From the NCBI RefSeq assembly GCF_000220835.1, contig NZ_GL985606.1, forward strand, positions 1,331,902 to 1,395,901: a DNA stretch of 64,000 bases, in the 5' to 3' direction. The translations under genes were made by a program, and so were the position numbers. The notes below the pieces were generated by a model. The model saw nothing but the letters and a program-made list of their open reading frames with translations, made no database searches and had not been told where the DNA came from. Below are positions 36,217 through 45,385 of this stretch, piece after piece (positions within the stretch are counted from its first letter, which is position 1; every line of letters starts with the position of its first letter). The stretch is from Actinomyces sp. oral taxon 448 str. F0400. GTDB lineage: Bacteria > Actinomycetota > Actinomycetes > Actinomycetales > Actinomycetaceae.

Positions 36217-37218
36217 ATGAGCGCAGGCACAGCAGGTGCGGCAATGGACCTGCTCACCATCACCGACCTCCACAAGCGCTTCGGCACCGGCGCGCACGCG
36301 GTGCACGCCAACAACGCCGTCTCGCTGAACATCCGCGCCGGTCAGATCGTCGGCCTGCTCGGGCACAACGGCGCGGGCAAGACCACGCTGGTCAACCAGA
36401 TCGTGGGCCTGACGCGCCCCACCTCGGGGTCGATCGTCCTCGACGGCATCGACGCGGTCGCCCATCCCGCCGCCGCGCGGCGCGTCACGAGTGTCCAGGC
36501 CCAGGCCAACGTCCCGATCACCGGGCTCACGCCGCAGCGCGCCATCGAGCTCGTCGGCCGCATTCGCGGGGCGGGGGCGCGCCGTGCCCGCATCCGTGCG
36601 GCCCGCCTCATCGAGGTCCTCGACCTGGGCCGGTGGGCCCGCACGCCGGCCCAGAAGGTCTCCGGCGGCATTGCGCGCCTGACAGCCTTCGCCATGTGCG
36701 CCGTCGAACCCGGCAGGCTCGTCATCCTCGACGAGCCAACCAACGACGTCGACCCGGTGCGCCGCCGCCTGTTGTGGAGGCAGATCCGCGTGCTGGCCGA
36801 CGACGGCGCCGCGGTCCTGCTGGTCACCCACAACGTGCGCGAAGCGGCCCGAGCGGTCGACCGTCTCGCCGTGCTCGACTCCGGTCGCGTCATCGCCCGA
36901 GGCGCTCCGGACGAGCTCGTCTCCTCTCGAGCCCACCCCGTCGTCCTGGAGGTCCTGGCGCACCCGGGCGCTGTCCTCGAGCCCCCGCCCTGGCTGGGCG
37001 TCGACCGGACCGAGGGCTCGCGCACCGTCTTCGGCGTCCCCGCCGGCCGCGAGACCGATGCTGTGGCCTGGGTCTCCCGCCTGCGAGAGGAGGGCGCCAT
37101 CGAGCGCTACAGCCTCGAACCGACTTCCCTGGAGGACGTCTACGTCGAGCTCACCACACACGCGGACCATCACCACGATCACGATCAGGACGCCGGCAAC
37201 AAGGAGGAGCAGGCATGA
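36217..37218 (+). CDS. ABC exporter ATP-binding protein with His-rich tail
   Basis: A 333-residue ATPase of the ABC-2 exporter class. Walker A is GHNGAGKT (49-56), signature VSGGIARL (148-155, Val in place of Leu), Walker B LVILDEPTND (168-177) and H-loop His205. The C-terminal domain (about 230-310) is followed by a tail with five His and three Asp in eleven residues (315-325), which may bind zinc, nickel or copper. GGAG precedes the ATG. Its TGA overlaps the permease ATG. It likely powers export of a drug or peptide; the metal link is speculative. Confidence 0.88.
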   Translation: MSAGTAGAAMDLLTITDLHKRFGTGAHAVHANNAVSLNIRAGQIVGLLGHNGAGKTTLVNQIVGLTRPTSGSIVLDGIDAVAHPAAARRVTSVQAQANVPITGLTPQRAIELVGRIRGAGARRARIRAARLIEVLDLGRWARTPAQKVSGGIARLTAFAMCAVEPGRLVILDEPTNDVDPVRRRLLWRQIRVLADDGAAVLLVTHNVREAARAVDRLAVLDSGRVIARGAPDELVSSRAHPVVLEVLAHPGAVLEPPPWLGVDRTEGSRTVFGVPAGRETDAVAWVSRLREEGAIERYSLEPTSLEDVYVELTTHADHHHDHDQDAGNKEEQA

Positions 37219-38027
37219 GCGCAACCGCCACCGCACCCATGAGCGAACCCACGACCACGGCCGCACCGGCCGGACAGGAGCAGCTGCCGACGGCCGGCGT
37301 ATGGCGTCAGACCGCCCTGCTCATGCGGTGGCAGCTGCGCCGCTCGCTGCCCCAGCTTCCGCTGGTCATGGTCGTCCAGACCCTCATGGCGGTCGCCACC
37401 GTCCTGGGCTACGGGCTCATCGCCGGCGACGCGGGCCACGAGGCGGGCCTTTACCTGGCCACGGGCGCTCCCGCCATCTCCCTGATCACCATCGGCCTCA
37501 TCATGGCGCCCCAGTGGGTCAGTCAAGCGCGCACCGAGGGGAGCCTGGACTGGATGCGCACCCTTCCCGTGCCACGGGTCTCCTTCCTCCTGGCGGACCT
37601 CCTTCTGTGGACCGTCATGGCCCTGCCCGGCCTCGTTCTGGGCGTCGCCGTGGGGGCCGCCCGTTTCGACGTCGCTCTGGACCCAGCCTGGTGGCTCGTC
37701 CCCGGTGCGCTCCTGGTCGCCCTGACATCCGCGTGCATCGGCTACGCCGTCGCCAATCTCCTTGCCCCGCCGGTGGCGCAGGTTCTCTCACAGGTCCTCG
37801 TCTTCGTCATCATGCTCTTCTCGCCTTTCTCCTTCCCGGCCTCTCGACTGCCGGGCTGGGCCCGCGGCGTGCACGAGTGGCTGCCCTTCGAGCCGATGGC
37901 ACGAGTCGTACGCGCGGGTTTGTGCTCCCAGGAGGCCGTCATGACCGCCCGCGCCTGGATCGTGCTGGGCGTCTGGGCCGTCCTCGCCGTAGCGGCGGCG
38001 TCATGGGCCCTGGGGCGCCGATCCTGA
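37215..38027 (+). CDS. ABC-2 type exporter permease
   Basis: A 270-residue membrane protein with six predicted segments: the first after a 40-residue cytoplasmic head, then pairs at about 58-78, 92-110, 130-155, 165-200 and 240-262. The motif PRVSFLLADLLLWTVMALPG in the middle is typical of ABC-2 permeases. It overlaps the ATPase gene by four bases (ATGA), so one exporter is formed from the two proteins. Substrate unknown; the TetR regulator after it suggests inducible export. Confidence 0.85.
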   Translation: MSATATAPMSEPTTTAAPAGQEQLPTAGVWRQTALLMRWQLRRSLPQLPLVMVVQTLMAVATVLGYGLIAGDAGHEAGLYLATGAPAISLITIGLIMAPQWVSQARTEGSLDWMRTLPVPRVSFLLADLLLWTVMALPGLVLGVAVGAARFDVALDPAWWLVPGALLVALTSACIGYAVANLLAPPVAQVLSQVLVFVIMLFSPFSFPASRLPGWARGVHEWLPFEPMARVVRAGLCSQEAVMTARAWIVLGVWAVLAVAAASWALGRRS

Positions 38028-38096
38028 CGCGGCCACGGAGGCGGTCGTCCGGATCGTCGGCGGCCGCCTCCCCCGTGGCTCGTCTACAGTGGGGTC

Positions 38097-38882
38097 ATGG
38101 CCACCCGGGACTCTTCACACGCCTCCGGCGACGACGCCCTCGAGGAGGTTCGCGCCGCCACGCGCGCCCTCAACGAGGCGCTCGGCGACTTCACGCGCTC
38201 GGCCGCCGAGGCGTCGGCGCGAACGAGCCAGGCCGCCGTCGCCGGATCCATGCGCAAGGCGGCCGACTCGCTCGTGGTGGCCGCGCAGAGGATGGGCGGG
38301 ACGTCCTCCGGACACGACGGCAGTCGGGGCCGTTCGGAGGAGACCCGCCGCCGACTGTTGGAGGCGGCCGGAAGTGTCTTCGCGGCCAAGGGCTACGAGC
38401 GCGCCTCTGTGGCCGATATCGCGGCGGCCGCCGGCTTCACCAAGGGGGCCTTCTACGCCTCCTTCCCCTCCAAGGAGGCGGTCTTCCTCGAGGTGGCCCG
38501 CTGTCGCTCCGGGCAGGCTCGGGAGGACGGGCTCTCCGACGGCGATTGGGTGATCGATCTTGACGAGATTCCCATTGAGGACGTCCTCCTCCAGCTCGAG
38601 ATCTGCCTGTACGCGGTGCGTCACGAGGACTCCCGCGAGGTGCTGGCCGAGGGCTGGCGCCACTCCCTGGAGACCGCGGCCGCTCGGGTGGCCCGGTCTC
38701 GGGGAGAGGAGATCGCTACGACGGAGGACACCGAGACCGCTTTCGCCCTCATCGCCATCACGCTGCTGGGCGCGATCACCTCCGCTGCGACAAGCCCCGA
38801 CCAGGTTTCGCCCCTCGTGCGGGCTGTCTGCGCCAGGCTGCTCGGGGCGAACCCCGGTTCCAGGGCCCGTACAGCCCCCTGA
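38097..38882 (+). CDS. TetR-family regulator with long N-terminal extension
   Basis: A 261-residue protein. The TetR DNA-binding domain (RRRLLEAAGSVFAAKGYERA, then VADIAAAAGFTKGAFYASFPSKE) starts only near residue 83; before it is a helical, Ala-rich extension of about 80 residues with no match known to me. The start has TACAGT six bases upstream (leaderless), so the extension is probably real. The C-terminal ligand domain is all-helical. It probably controls the ABC exporter, possibly by binding ATACCATATGGTAT; this is inferred from position. Confidence 0.85.
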   Translation: MATRDSSHASGDDALEEVRAATRALNEALGDFTRSAAEASARTSQAAVAGSMRKAADSLVVAAQRMGGTSSGHDGSRGRSEETRRRLLEAAGSVFAAKGYERASVADIAAAAGFTKGAFYASFPSKEAVFLEVARCRSGQAREDGLSDGDWVIDLDEIPIEDVLLQLEICLYAVRHEDSREVLAEGWRHSLETAAARVARSRGEEIATTEDTETAFALIAITLLGAITSAATSPDQVSPLVRAVCARLLGANPGSRARTAP

Positions 38883-38949
38883 GCCCGGAGGGCCGCGGTC
38901 CGCCTCGGGGGCCGTGCGACGGCCCGGACATCCGAGGCAGGATGGGACC

Positions 38950-39729
38950 GTGAACGAGTCGAATCAGTCGCAGATCCAATCGACCCCGGGCCCCCGTCGG
39001 GCCCTCGTCACTGGCGCCTCCACCGGGATCGGCGAGGCCACCGTTCGGCTGCTGCGCTCCCACGGCTGGGAGACGGTCGCCACGGCCCGTCGCGTCGAGC
39101 GCCTGGAGGCGCTCGCGGCCGAGACCGGATGCACATGGGTCGCCGCCGACCTTCAGAGCCCGGGCGAGGTCGACGCCCTCGCCGCCCGGGTGCTCGAAGA
39201 CGGCCCGGTCGACGCCGTGGTCAATAACGCGGGCGGCGCGCTCGGCGCCGACCCGGTCGCCGATGGCGACCCCGAGGAGTGGCTGACCATGTACGAGCGC
39301 AATGTTTTGGCGGCGCTGCGCGTCACCCGCGCTTTTCTCCCGCTCATGCGCGAGCGCGGTGGCGACGTCGTCTTCCTCACCTCGACCGCTGCCCACGGCA
39401 CCTACCCCGGCGGAGCGGGATACGTGGCCGCCAAGCATGGCGAGCGGATTATCGCCAACACGTTGCGCGTCGAGCTCGTCGGCGAGCCGGTGCGCGTCAT
39501 CGAGATCGCGCCGGGCATGGTCGCCACTAGCGAATTCTCCCTCAACCGCTTCCACGGGGACCGTTCGCGCGCGGACGCCGTCTACGCCGGGGTCGAAGGC
39601 CCCCTGAGCGCGCAGGACATCGCCGAGTGCATCACCTGGGCGCTGGAGCGCCCCGCCCATGTCAACATCGACTCCATGATCGTGCGCCCGCGGGCCCAGG
39701 CGTCCAACACAGTTGTCGCCCGCGGCTGA
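38950..39729 (+). CDS. Short-chain dehydrogenase/reductase
   Basis: A 259-residue classical SDR. The cofactor loop TGASTGIGEA (about 21-30) and NNAG (about 93-96) are present, and the active site is Ser (FLTSTAAHG) with Tyr-Lys in GYVAAKHGE. The basic residues after the loop (TARRVERL) suggest NADP. Start GTG 38950 has CAGGAT six bases upstream, again leaderless. The nearest relatives by motif are YdfG-like serine or 3-hydroxy acid dehydrogenases, but the substrate is not certain. Confidence 0.88.
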   Translation: MNESNQSQIQSTPGPRRALVTGASTGIGEATVRLLRSHGWETVATARRVERLEALAAETGCTWVAADLQSPGEVDALAARVLEDGPVDAVVNNAGGALGADPVADGDPEEWLTMYERNVLAALRVTRAFLPLMRERGGDVVFLTSTAAHGTYPGGAGYVAAKHGERIIANTLRVELVGEPVRVIEIAPGMVATSEFSLNRFHGDRSRADAVYAGVEGPLSAQDIAECITWALERPAHVNIDSMIVRPRAQASNTVVARG

Positions 39730-39746
39730 GATCGGAAGGAGCAGCG

Positions 39747-40145
39747 ATGGGCGCGCCCCGCCCCGCGGCTCCGGATGGCATCCGACCCGTCGCCGGCCCG
39801 GATGCCGTCGGTGCTGCCGATACTGCCGTCACCTCGATTCTTCCCCAAGCCGTCCCGCCGTCCGCCGCTGCGAGTCCCGGACGGAGCGCGCCGGCCGCCG
39901 ACGGCGCGAGACGGTGGGGGCCCGACCAGGATGAGCGGGAGGACGACGATCAGCCGGTCCCGTGGTTCGGCATCGATGGCCCTCGGTATGGCGACTTTCA
40001 GGAGGAGGACGACCCGTACGGGTCGTCCTGGCCCGACGGATCGGCCGCTCCCGTCCCCCGGGGGCCCGATGTCGCAGACTCCGATGCCGACGACGGGGCC
40101 CTTGAGGACGAGGACGACGATGACGAGGAGGACGACGCGGGCTGA
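39747..40145 (+). CDS. Small acidic hypothetical protein
   Basis: A 132-residue protein, Pro/Ala-rich at the start, with one conserved-looking core PVPWFGIDGPRYGDFQEED and an extremely acidic end (a run of Asp and Glu in the last 15 residues). GAAGGAG is six bases before the ATG, and it lies 17 bases after the SDR stop, so it is probably the second gene of that operon. It resembles linker or regulator-type proteins seen next to actinobacterial dehydrogenases; no function is claimed. Confidence 0.6.
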   Translation: MGAPRPAAPDGIRPVAGPDAVGAADTAVTSILPQAVPPSAAASPGRSAPAADGARRWGPDQDEREDDDQPVPWFGIDGPRYGDFQEEDDPYGSSWPDGSAAPVPRGPDVADSDADDGALEDEDDDDEEDDAG

Positions 40146-40621
40146 GGCGGCCGGGGTCGGGAGCCGGGCGCGGTGAGGCGCGGCTTCAACCGGCGTCGGG
40201 CGGCCGGACGGGCGAGGGGAGGACACGCTGCCGGGGGCCGGAGCGAATGCGCGCGAGGGAAGCACGCTTTCACCCGTATATCCCGACGATTCGTCGGAAC
40301 AATGGCGATCAGATGGATGTGGGCGCCGCCGTCGGAGGACCTCCCGCGCGTCGACGACTCCGTTGCGCACGAGCGTCTGCGCTGCGCGGCCGGACTCGTC
40401 AGAACCGCGGAATCATGCGGACCTGGTGAGTCGGTGTCCGCGAGGCGGGCGTACGTTGGACGGTCAGGCGGTCATCCGTCGAGCGCCGTGCGGCATGAGG
40501 GCCTGGAGCGGGTGAGAGACATGTGATCAGGATCTCATAACAGGACGGTGCGAGCGGATCTCGCCATGACGTGCACAATGTGATGCAAGTCTCATTGATA
40601 TGGGCAAGGTCTCTGATGTGT
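40146..40621. other. Geneless stretch before the trehalose module
   Basis: No supported gene in about 480 bases. Frames present are GC-driven and lack ribosome sites. The last 60 bases become AT-rich and lead into the operator-like repeats. Confidence 0.45.
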
Positions 40622-40653
40622 ACTTATATGCACAAGTACTCATATGCACAAGT
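40622..40653. promoter_or_regulatory. Two tandem 16-base operator-like repeats ahead of treC
   Basis: ACTTATATGCACAAGT (40622-40637) and ACTCATATGCACAAGT (40638-40653) abut and differ at one base. Each is itself an imperfect inverted repeat (ACT...AGT ends). They lie 50 bases before treC, where a GntR-type trehalose repressor would bind; treR is encoded at the other end of the module. Confidence 0.7.
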
Positions 40654-40704
40654 CGTCCGTGCCGTTGCCGGTTCCAGCACCGGTGACGGGATTCGGGGGG
40701 AGCC

Positions 40705-42399
40705 ATGTCTTTCAAAGACGCCGTCGTCTATCAGATCTATCCGCGGTCCTTCCGCGACTCCACGGGGGACGGCGTCGGCGATCTGCGTGGGATCGTCGAG
40801 AAGGTCCCCTACATCGCCTCCCTCGGCGTCGACTACGTCTGGCTCAACCCGTTCTTCCCCTCACCCGGGCGGGACAACGGCTATGACGTATCCGACTACT
40901 GCGCCGTCGACCCGGTCATGGGCACCCTGGAGGACTTCGACGACCTCGTCGCAGCCCTGGACGCCCACGGCATCGGGGTCATGCTCGACATGGTCCTCAA
41001 TCACACCTCGACCGAGCACGAGTGGTTCCAGCGGGCTCTGGCCGGGGAGCAGCGCTACCGCGATTACTACTACATCCGCCCCGCGAGAGAGGAAGGATCC
41101 CCGCCCACCGAACTGCCCACCAACTGGGTCTCCAAGTTCGGCGGACCCGCCTGGGCGCCCTTCGGCCCCGTTGACGAGGGCGGGCGCCCGCGCTCAGGCG
41201 AGTACTACCTCCACCTCTATGACCCGGGTCAGGCCGACCTCGATTGGCACAACCCTGAGGTGCGCGCTCGTGCCGCGGAGGTCGTCAACTTCTGGCGCGC
41301 CCGGGGCGTGCGCGCCTTCCGCTTCGATGTCGTCAACCTCATCGGCAAGCCCGAGCCCTTCATCGATGCGCCGGCGGGCACCGATGACCGAGCCGTCTAC
41401 ACCGACGGCCCTCTCGTCCACACCTACCTGCGTGAGCTCAACGAGGCCAGCTTCGGTCAGGACCCCGACTCGGTGACGGTGGGGGAGATGTCCTCGACCA
41501 GTATCGCCGCATGCGTGGAGTACACCCGGCCCGAGAATCACGAACTGTCCATGGTTTTCAACTTCCATCACCTCAAGGTCGACTACGCCGAAGGTCGCAA
41601 GTGGACGCTTATGACGCCCGACGTTCTGGCCCTCAAGAGGATCCTCAACGACTGGACGCTCGGGCTCCAGGCCGGCGGCGGCTGGAACGCCTTGTTCTGG
41701 AACAACCACGACCAGCCCCGCGCCATCAACCGCTTCTGCGACCCCGACCGCTTCCGCTACGAGTCGGCCGCCATGCTCGCCACCGCCATCCACCTCATGC
41801 GCGGGACCCCCTACATCTACATGGGCGAGGAGATCGGCATGAGCGACCCCGGCTACACGAGCATCGAGGACTACGTCGACGTCGAGGCCCGCAACGCCTT
41901 CATCGAGCTGCTCCAGGAGGGCCGCGAAGCGGACGAGGCCTTCCGGATCGTCCACGCCAAGGCCCGCGACAACGCCCGCACCCCCATGCAGTGGGACGCG
42001 AGCACCGGCGCTGGATTCACCGACGGTACCCCCTGGTTGCGCCCCACCGACCAGGCAGAGGTCAACGTCATCCGCGAGGAGGCGTCTGGGCGCATCCTCC
42101 CCTACTACAAAAGGCTCATCGCCCTGCGCAAGACCATGCCCGTGGTCTCCGAGGGGACCTACGAGCCCTACGCCCCCGACCACCCGGACGTCCTGGCTTA
42201 CATTCGCCGCCACGAGCGGCATCATCTGCTGGTCATCTGCAGCTTCCGCGGGCACGAAACCGAGATCGACGTGCCCGAGGACCTTCTCGACGCCGAAGTA
42301 CTCATCTCCAACTACCCGGCCCCACCGCTGCGTCCGCGGATGCAGTTGCGCCCCTACGAGGCGCTGGCCCTTCTCGGCCCTCGCGTGACGGCCCCCTGA
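40705..42399 (+). CDS. treC: Trehalose-6-phosphate hydrolase TreC (GH13)
   Basis: A 564-residue GH13 enzyme that splits trehalose-6-phosphate into glucose and glucose-6-phosphate. Catalytic residues: nucleophile Asp208 (FRFDVVN), acid/base Glu262 (TVGEMSS) and Asp in FWNNHDQPR. The motifs WWKDAVVYQ-like FKDAVVYQIYPRSFRDST and MGEEIGMSDPGYTSIEDYVD are typical of TreC and oligo-1,6-glucosidases. The immediate PTS neighbour and the treR gene decide for TreC. GGGGGAG precedes the ATG. Confidence 0.9.
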   Translation: MSFKDAVVYQIYPRSFRDSTGDGVGDLRGIVEKVPYIASLGVDYVWLNPFFPSPGRDNGYDVSDYCAVDPVMGTLEDFDDLVAALDAHGIGVMLDMVLNHTSTEHEWFQRALAGEQRYRDYYYIRPAREEGSPPTELPTNWVSKFGGPAWAPFGPVDEGGRPRSGEYYLHLYDPGQADLDWHNPEVRARAAEVVNFWRARGVRAFRFDVVNLIGKPEPFIDAPAGTDDRAVYTDGPLVHTYLRELNEASFGQDPDSVTVGEMSSTSIAACVEYTRPENHELSMVFNFHHLKVDYAEGRKWTLMTPDVLALKRILNDWTLGLQAGGGWNALFWNNHDQPRAINRFCDPDRFRYESAAMLATAIHLMRGTPYIYMGEEIGMSDPGYTSIEDYVDVEARNAFIELLQEGREADEAFRIVHAKARDNARTPMQWDASTGAGFTDGTPWLRPTDQAEVNVIREEASGRILPYYKRLIALRKTMPVVSEGTYEPYAPDHPDVLAYIRRHERHHLLVICSFRGHETEIDVPEDLLDAEVLISNYPAPPLRPRMQLRPYEALALLGPRVTAP

Positions 42400-42435
42400 C
42401 TCCCCTGTAACCGACCCGCACCGAAAGGAAAAATC

Positions 42436-44505
42436 ATGTCCGATGACGCGCATGACAGGCAGATGCGAATCGTCGCACCTGCCACAGGCGAGGCGATCGA
42501 ACTCGCCGACGTCCCTGATCCCGTCTTCTCCGCCGGGACCATGGGGGAGGGTCTCGGAATCCGGCCGACCACCGGCACAGTTCAGGTGCTCGCCCCGGTG
42601 GACGGCACCGTGGTGATGGTGGCCGGCACCGGCCATGCACTCGGCTTCTCCACTCCTCAGGGCCTGGAGGTTCTGCTGCACCTGGGGGTGGACACCGTCG
42701 AGCTCGAGGGCAAGCCCTTCGACCTCGGCGTCGCCGCCGGGCAGACCGTCAGCGCCGGCCAGCCCCTGGGCACCATGAACCTGGACGCCATCACCGAGGC
42801 CGGCAAGGACACCACCATCATCTTCGCCATCACCAACACCGCGCAGCGACTTTCGGGCATCGACGTCACCACCGGCCCGGTTCAGGCGGGCGACGCCATC
42901 GGCCTGGCCATGGCCGCGGACCCCTCGCAGCAGTCCGAGGCCGACTCCGCCCCGGCGGCCGCCGATGAGGCCGCCCGCGACGCGCCCGACGACGGTCTGA
43001 CCGGCTTCGACGCCACCGCTCACGGCATCATCAAGAACATCGGCGGTCCCGACAACGTCAGCTCGGTGATCCACTGCATCACTCGGGTGCGCTTCTACCT
43101 CAAGGATCAGTCGCTGGCAGACGACGCCGCGGTGGCCGACACCGAGGGTGTTATCGACGTGGCCAAGGCCGGCGGCCAGTACCAGGTGGTCATCGGCCCG
43201 GAGGTCGAGGACGTCTACGACGCCGTCGTCAAGCAGCTGCCCCACATCGCAGGCGAAGGACAGGACGCCCCGCCCGTCCAGCTCGTCGAGCGTCCCACCA
43301 CCGCCTGGGGCTGGGTGAAGTTCGGTTTCTCCTCGCTCATCGGAGTCATCACCGGTTCGATGATCCCCATCGTCGGGGTGCTGGCGGCCTCCGGAATCCT
43401 CAAGGGACTTCTGGCGCTCCTCGTTCAGTTCAAGGTCGTGGCCGAGGCGTCCGACACCTACCGATTCATCGACGCCATGAGCTCGTCGATGTTCTTCTTC
43501 CTCCCCATCATCGTCGGCTTCACCGCCGCTCGGCGTCTGGGCTCGAACCCCATCGTCGTGGCGATCATCGGCGGCGTGCTGTGCTACCCCTCGGTGGTGA
43601 CCATGGCGACCACCGATGACGAGGGCTATCACATCGTGGCCCAGGTGGGGCGCACCGTGTTCAACGCCGACTTCTTCGGCATTCCCGTCGCGCTGCCGGA
43701 GGGCAACGCCTACGCCTACTCGATCTTCCCCATCATCGTGGCCGCCTGGCTGGCCACCAAGGTCGAGCCCCGGCTCAAGAAGGCCCTGCCCGCCGTCATC
43801 CGTCCGATTTTCGGGCCCCTGATCGAGATCTTCGTGGTCTCCGCCCTCATCCTGCTGGTCTTCGGACCCATCGTCATGTTCATCTCCGGCGGTATTGCGG
43901 CGGCCATCAACGCGGTCCTGGGCTTCAACTACACGCTTGCGGGTCTGCTCATCGGCGGCTTCTACCAGTGCCTGGTCATCTTCGGTCTGCACTGGGCCGT
44001 CATTCCCATCATCTCGTCCCAGCTTGCCACCGACGGCTCCTCTCACCTCAACGCGATCGTCTCCGCCACAATGATCGCCCAGGGCGGCGGTGCGCTGGCG
44101 GTCTGGCTCAAGATCAAGAACGCCCGCATCAGGAGCATGGCGGCTCCCGCCGCGATCTCCGCTTTCTGCGGCGTCACCGAGCCGGCCATGTACGGTCTCA
44201 ACCTCAAGTACGGGCGGATTTTCATCACCGCGTCGATCGGCGGCGCCGCCGGCGGCCTGCTCACCGGCCTGTTCAACGTCAACATGTACGGTTTCACCGG
44301 CGCCTTCGCCGGGTTCCCGTCCTTCGTCAACCCCGACGGCATGGACTCCAGCTTCACCGGGTTCTGGATCGCCTCCATGGTGACGCTCGTCGTCTCCTTC
44401 GCGTGCACGTATTTCTTCGGCTTCAAGCAGTCGGACTTCGAGGAGGGCCAGAGCCATGAGGTCAAGAAGGTGCGTTTGGGACGCCGGGATCCAGTCGGCG
44501 CCTGA
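42436..44505 (+). CDS. Trehalose-type PTS transporter, EIIA-EIIB-EIIC fusion
   Basis: A 689-residue PTS permease that imports and phosphorylates its sugar. The glucose-type EIIA comes first (1-160; phospho-His82 in LHLGVDTVEL, with His67 as partner), then EIIB (195-265; phospho-Cys214 in VIHCITRVRF), then EIIC with about ten membrane segments. The linker at 165-190 is Ala/Asp-rich. The A-B-C order is unusual; most members of this family are B-C or B-C-A. AAAGGAA precedes the ATG, 37 bases after treC. Trehalose is inferred from treC and treR; sucrose or beta-glucoside would be the alternatives. Confidence 0.9.
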   Translation: MSDDAHDRQMRIVAPATGEAIELADVPDPVFSAGTMGEGLGIRPTTGTVQVLAPVDGTVVMVAGTGHALGFSTPQGLEVLLHLGVDTVELEGKPFDLGVAAGQTVSAGQPLGTMNLDAITEAGKDTTIIFAITNTAQRLSGIDVTTGPVQAGDAIGLAMAADPSQQSEADSAPAAADEAARDAPDDGLTGFDATAHGIIKNIGGPDNVSSVIHCITRVRFYLKDQSLADDAAVADTEGVIDVAKAGGQYQVVIGPEVEDVYDAVVKQLPHIAGEGQDAPPVQLVERPTTAWGWVKFGFSSLIGVITGSMIPIVGVLAASGILKGLLALLVQFKVVAEASDTYRFIDAMSSSMFFFLPIIVGFTAARRLGSNPIVVAIIGGVLCYPSVVTMATTDDEGYHIVAQVGRTVFNADFFGIPVALPEGNAYAYSIFPIIVAAWLATKVEPRLKKALPAVIRPIFGPLIEIFVVSALILLVFGPIVMFISGGIAAAINAVLGFNYTLAGLLIGGFYQCLVIFGLHWAVIPIISSQLATDGSSHLNAIVSATMIAQGGGALAVWLKIKNARIRSMAAPAAISAFCGVTEPAMYGLNLKYGRIFITASIGGAAGGLLTGLFNVNMYGFTGAFAGFPSFVNPDGMDSSFTGFWIASMVTLVVSFACTYFFGFKQSDFEEGQSHEVKKVRLGRRDPVGA

Positions 44506-44534
44506 GGCTTGAGATGATCACGCTCGCAGTGATC

Positions 44535-44587
44535 GCGCAGCGGTGAGGGCGGGAGCCGGGGATCGGCTCCCGCCCTCACCGCTGCGC
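44535..44587. terminator. 24-bp bidirectional hairpin terminator of the trehalose module
   Basis: Perfect 24-bp arms (44535-44558 and 44564-44587) with loop GGGAT lie 30 bases after the PTS stop and overlap the last codons of the convergent treR gene. No U-run follows. It would serve both genes. Confidence 0.9.
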
Positions 44588-45310
44588 CGGCAGGCGCTGG
44601 GCGGTGGAGATGAAGCTGAAGGTCCTGGGGGCGTGACGGGACCGGGTGTACTCGAAGGGAACGCCCGCGGAGTCGAAGGAGAACGACTCGACGACTCCCA
44701 CACAGTCGAGCCCGCTCAGATCCAAGTACTGCAGGTCCTCCTCGTCGGCCGGCTCGATGGTGGCCAGGCGGCAGGAGGAGACGATACCCACCCCGAGTCG
44801 GTTCTCCAGATAGGCGTAGACGGAGGATTCGGCCGCCTTCGTCGGTATCTGCGGGACGACCTCGGTGAGGAAGATGTTGCGGTCCATGATGGCCGGCCGC
44901 CCGTCGAGCAGGCGCAGACGCGTCAGGGCGAGCGCGCTGGCGCCCTCGGGCAGGCCGGACCGGCCGGCCAGGTCGGCGTCGACGGTCATCATGCTGGACT
45001 CCAGCAGTCTGGTGCGCACCTCGATGCCCAGCCGGCGGCCGGCCTCGGCCAGCGATTCGATGCCGGTCAGCAGGAAGTGGGACGTCTGATGATGCTGGCG
45101 GAAGATGACCTGGATTCCCCTGCCCTGCATCGCCTGAACATATCCCTGGCTCGCCAGGTACTGGAGCGCCTTGCGCACGGTGTTGCGGGAGATCCCGAAG
45201 TCGTGGGCCAGGGAGTTCTCCGATGGCAGGAAGGACAGGAACGGGTACTCGCCCCGTTCGATGCCTGTGCGCAGCGCCGAGTAGATCTCCTCGTACTTCG
45301 CCGTGGCCAC
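44576..45310 (-). CDS. treR: GntR-family (HutC/UTRA) repressor of the trehalose module
   Basis: A 244-residue regulator. The winged-helix domain (KYEEIYSALRTGIERGEYPF, then GISRNTVRKALQYLASQGYV) is followed by a UTRA ligand domain with ALALTRLRLLDGRPAIMDRN and a typical end. UTRA regulators of this kind bind sugar phosphates, probably trehalose-6-phosphate here. Start GTG 45310 has GGGAGGGAGGGG three bases upstream; a TTG 12 codons earlier is weaker. It is convergent with the PTS gene; its targets are likely the tandem 16-base repeats before treC. Position and fold support the name; the ligand is inferred. Confidence 0.85.
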   Translation of the reverse strand: MATAKYEEIYSALRTGIERGEYPFLSFLPSENSLAHDFGISRNTVRKALQYLASQGYVQAMQGRGIQVIFRQHHQTSHFLLTGIESLAEAGRRLGIEVRTRLLESSMMTVDADLAGRSGLPEGASALALTRLRLLDGRPAIMDRNIFLTEVVPQIPTKAAESSVYAYLENRLGVGIVSSCRLATIEPADEEDLQYLDLSGLDCVGVVESFSFDSAGVPFEYTRSRHAPRTFSFISTAQRLPAQR

Positions 45311-45385
45311 GTGCCCCCTCCCTCCCGCCCGGCTCTTATCGGGCAACCAGTCATCGGATGACCGGTGGGTCGCTCGTAGCCAACC

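Noticed and set aside
41194-44457. A 1087-residue reading frame opposite the trehalose module
   Set aside because: Mirror frame of treC and the PTS gene, dominated by Asp/Gly/His-rich nonsense.
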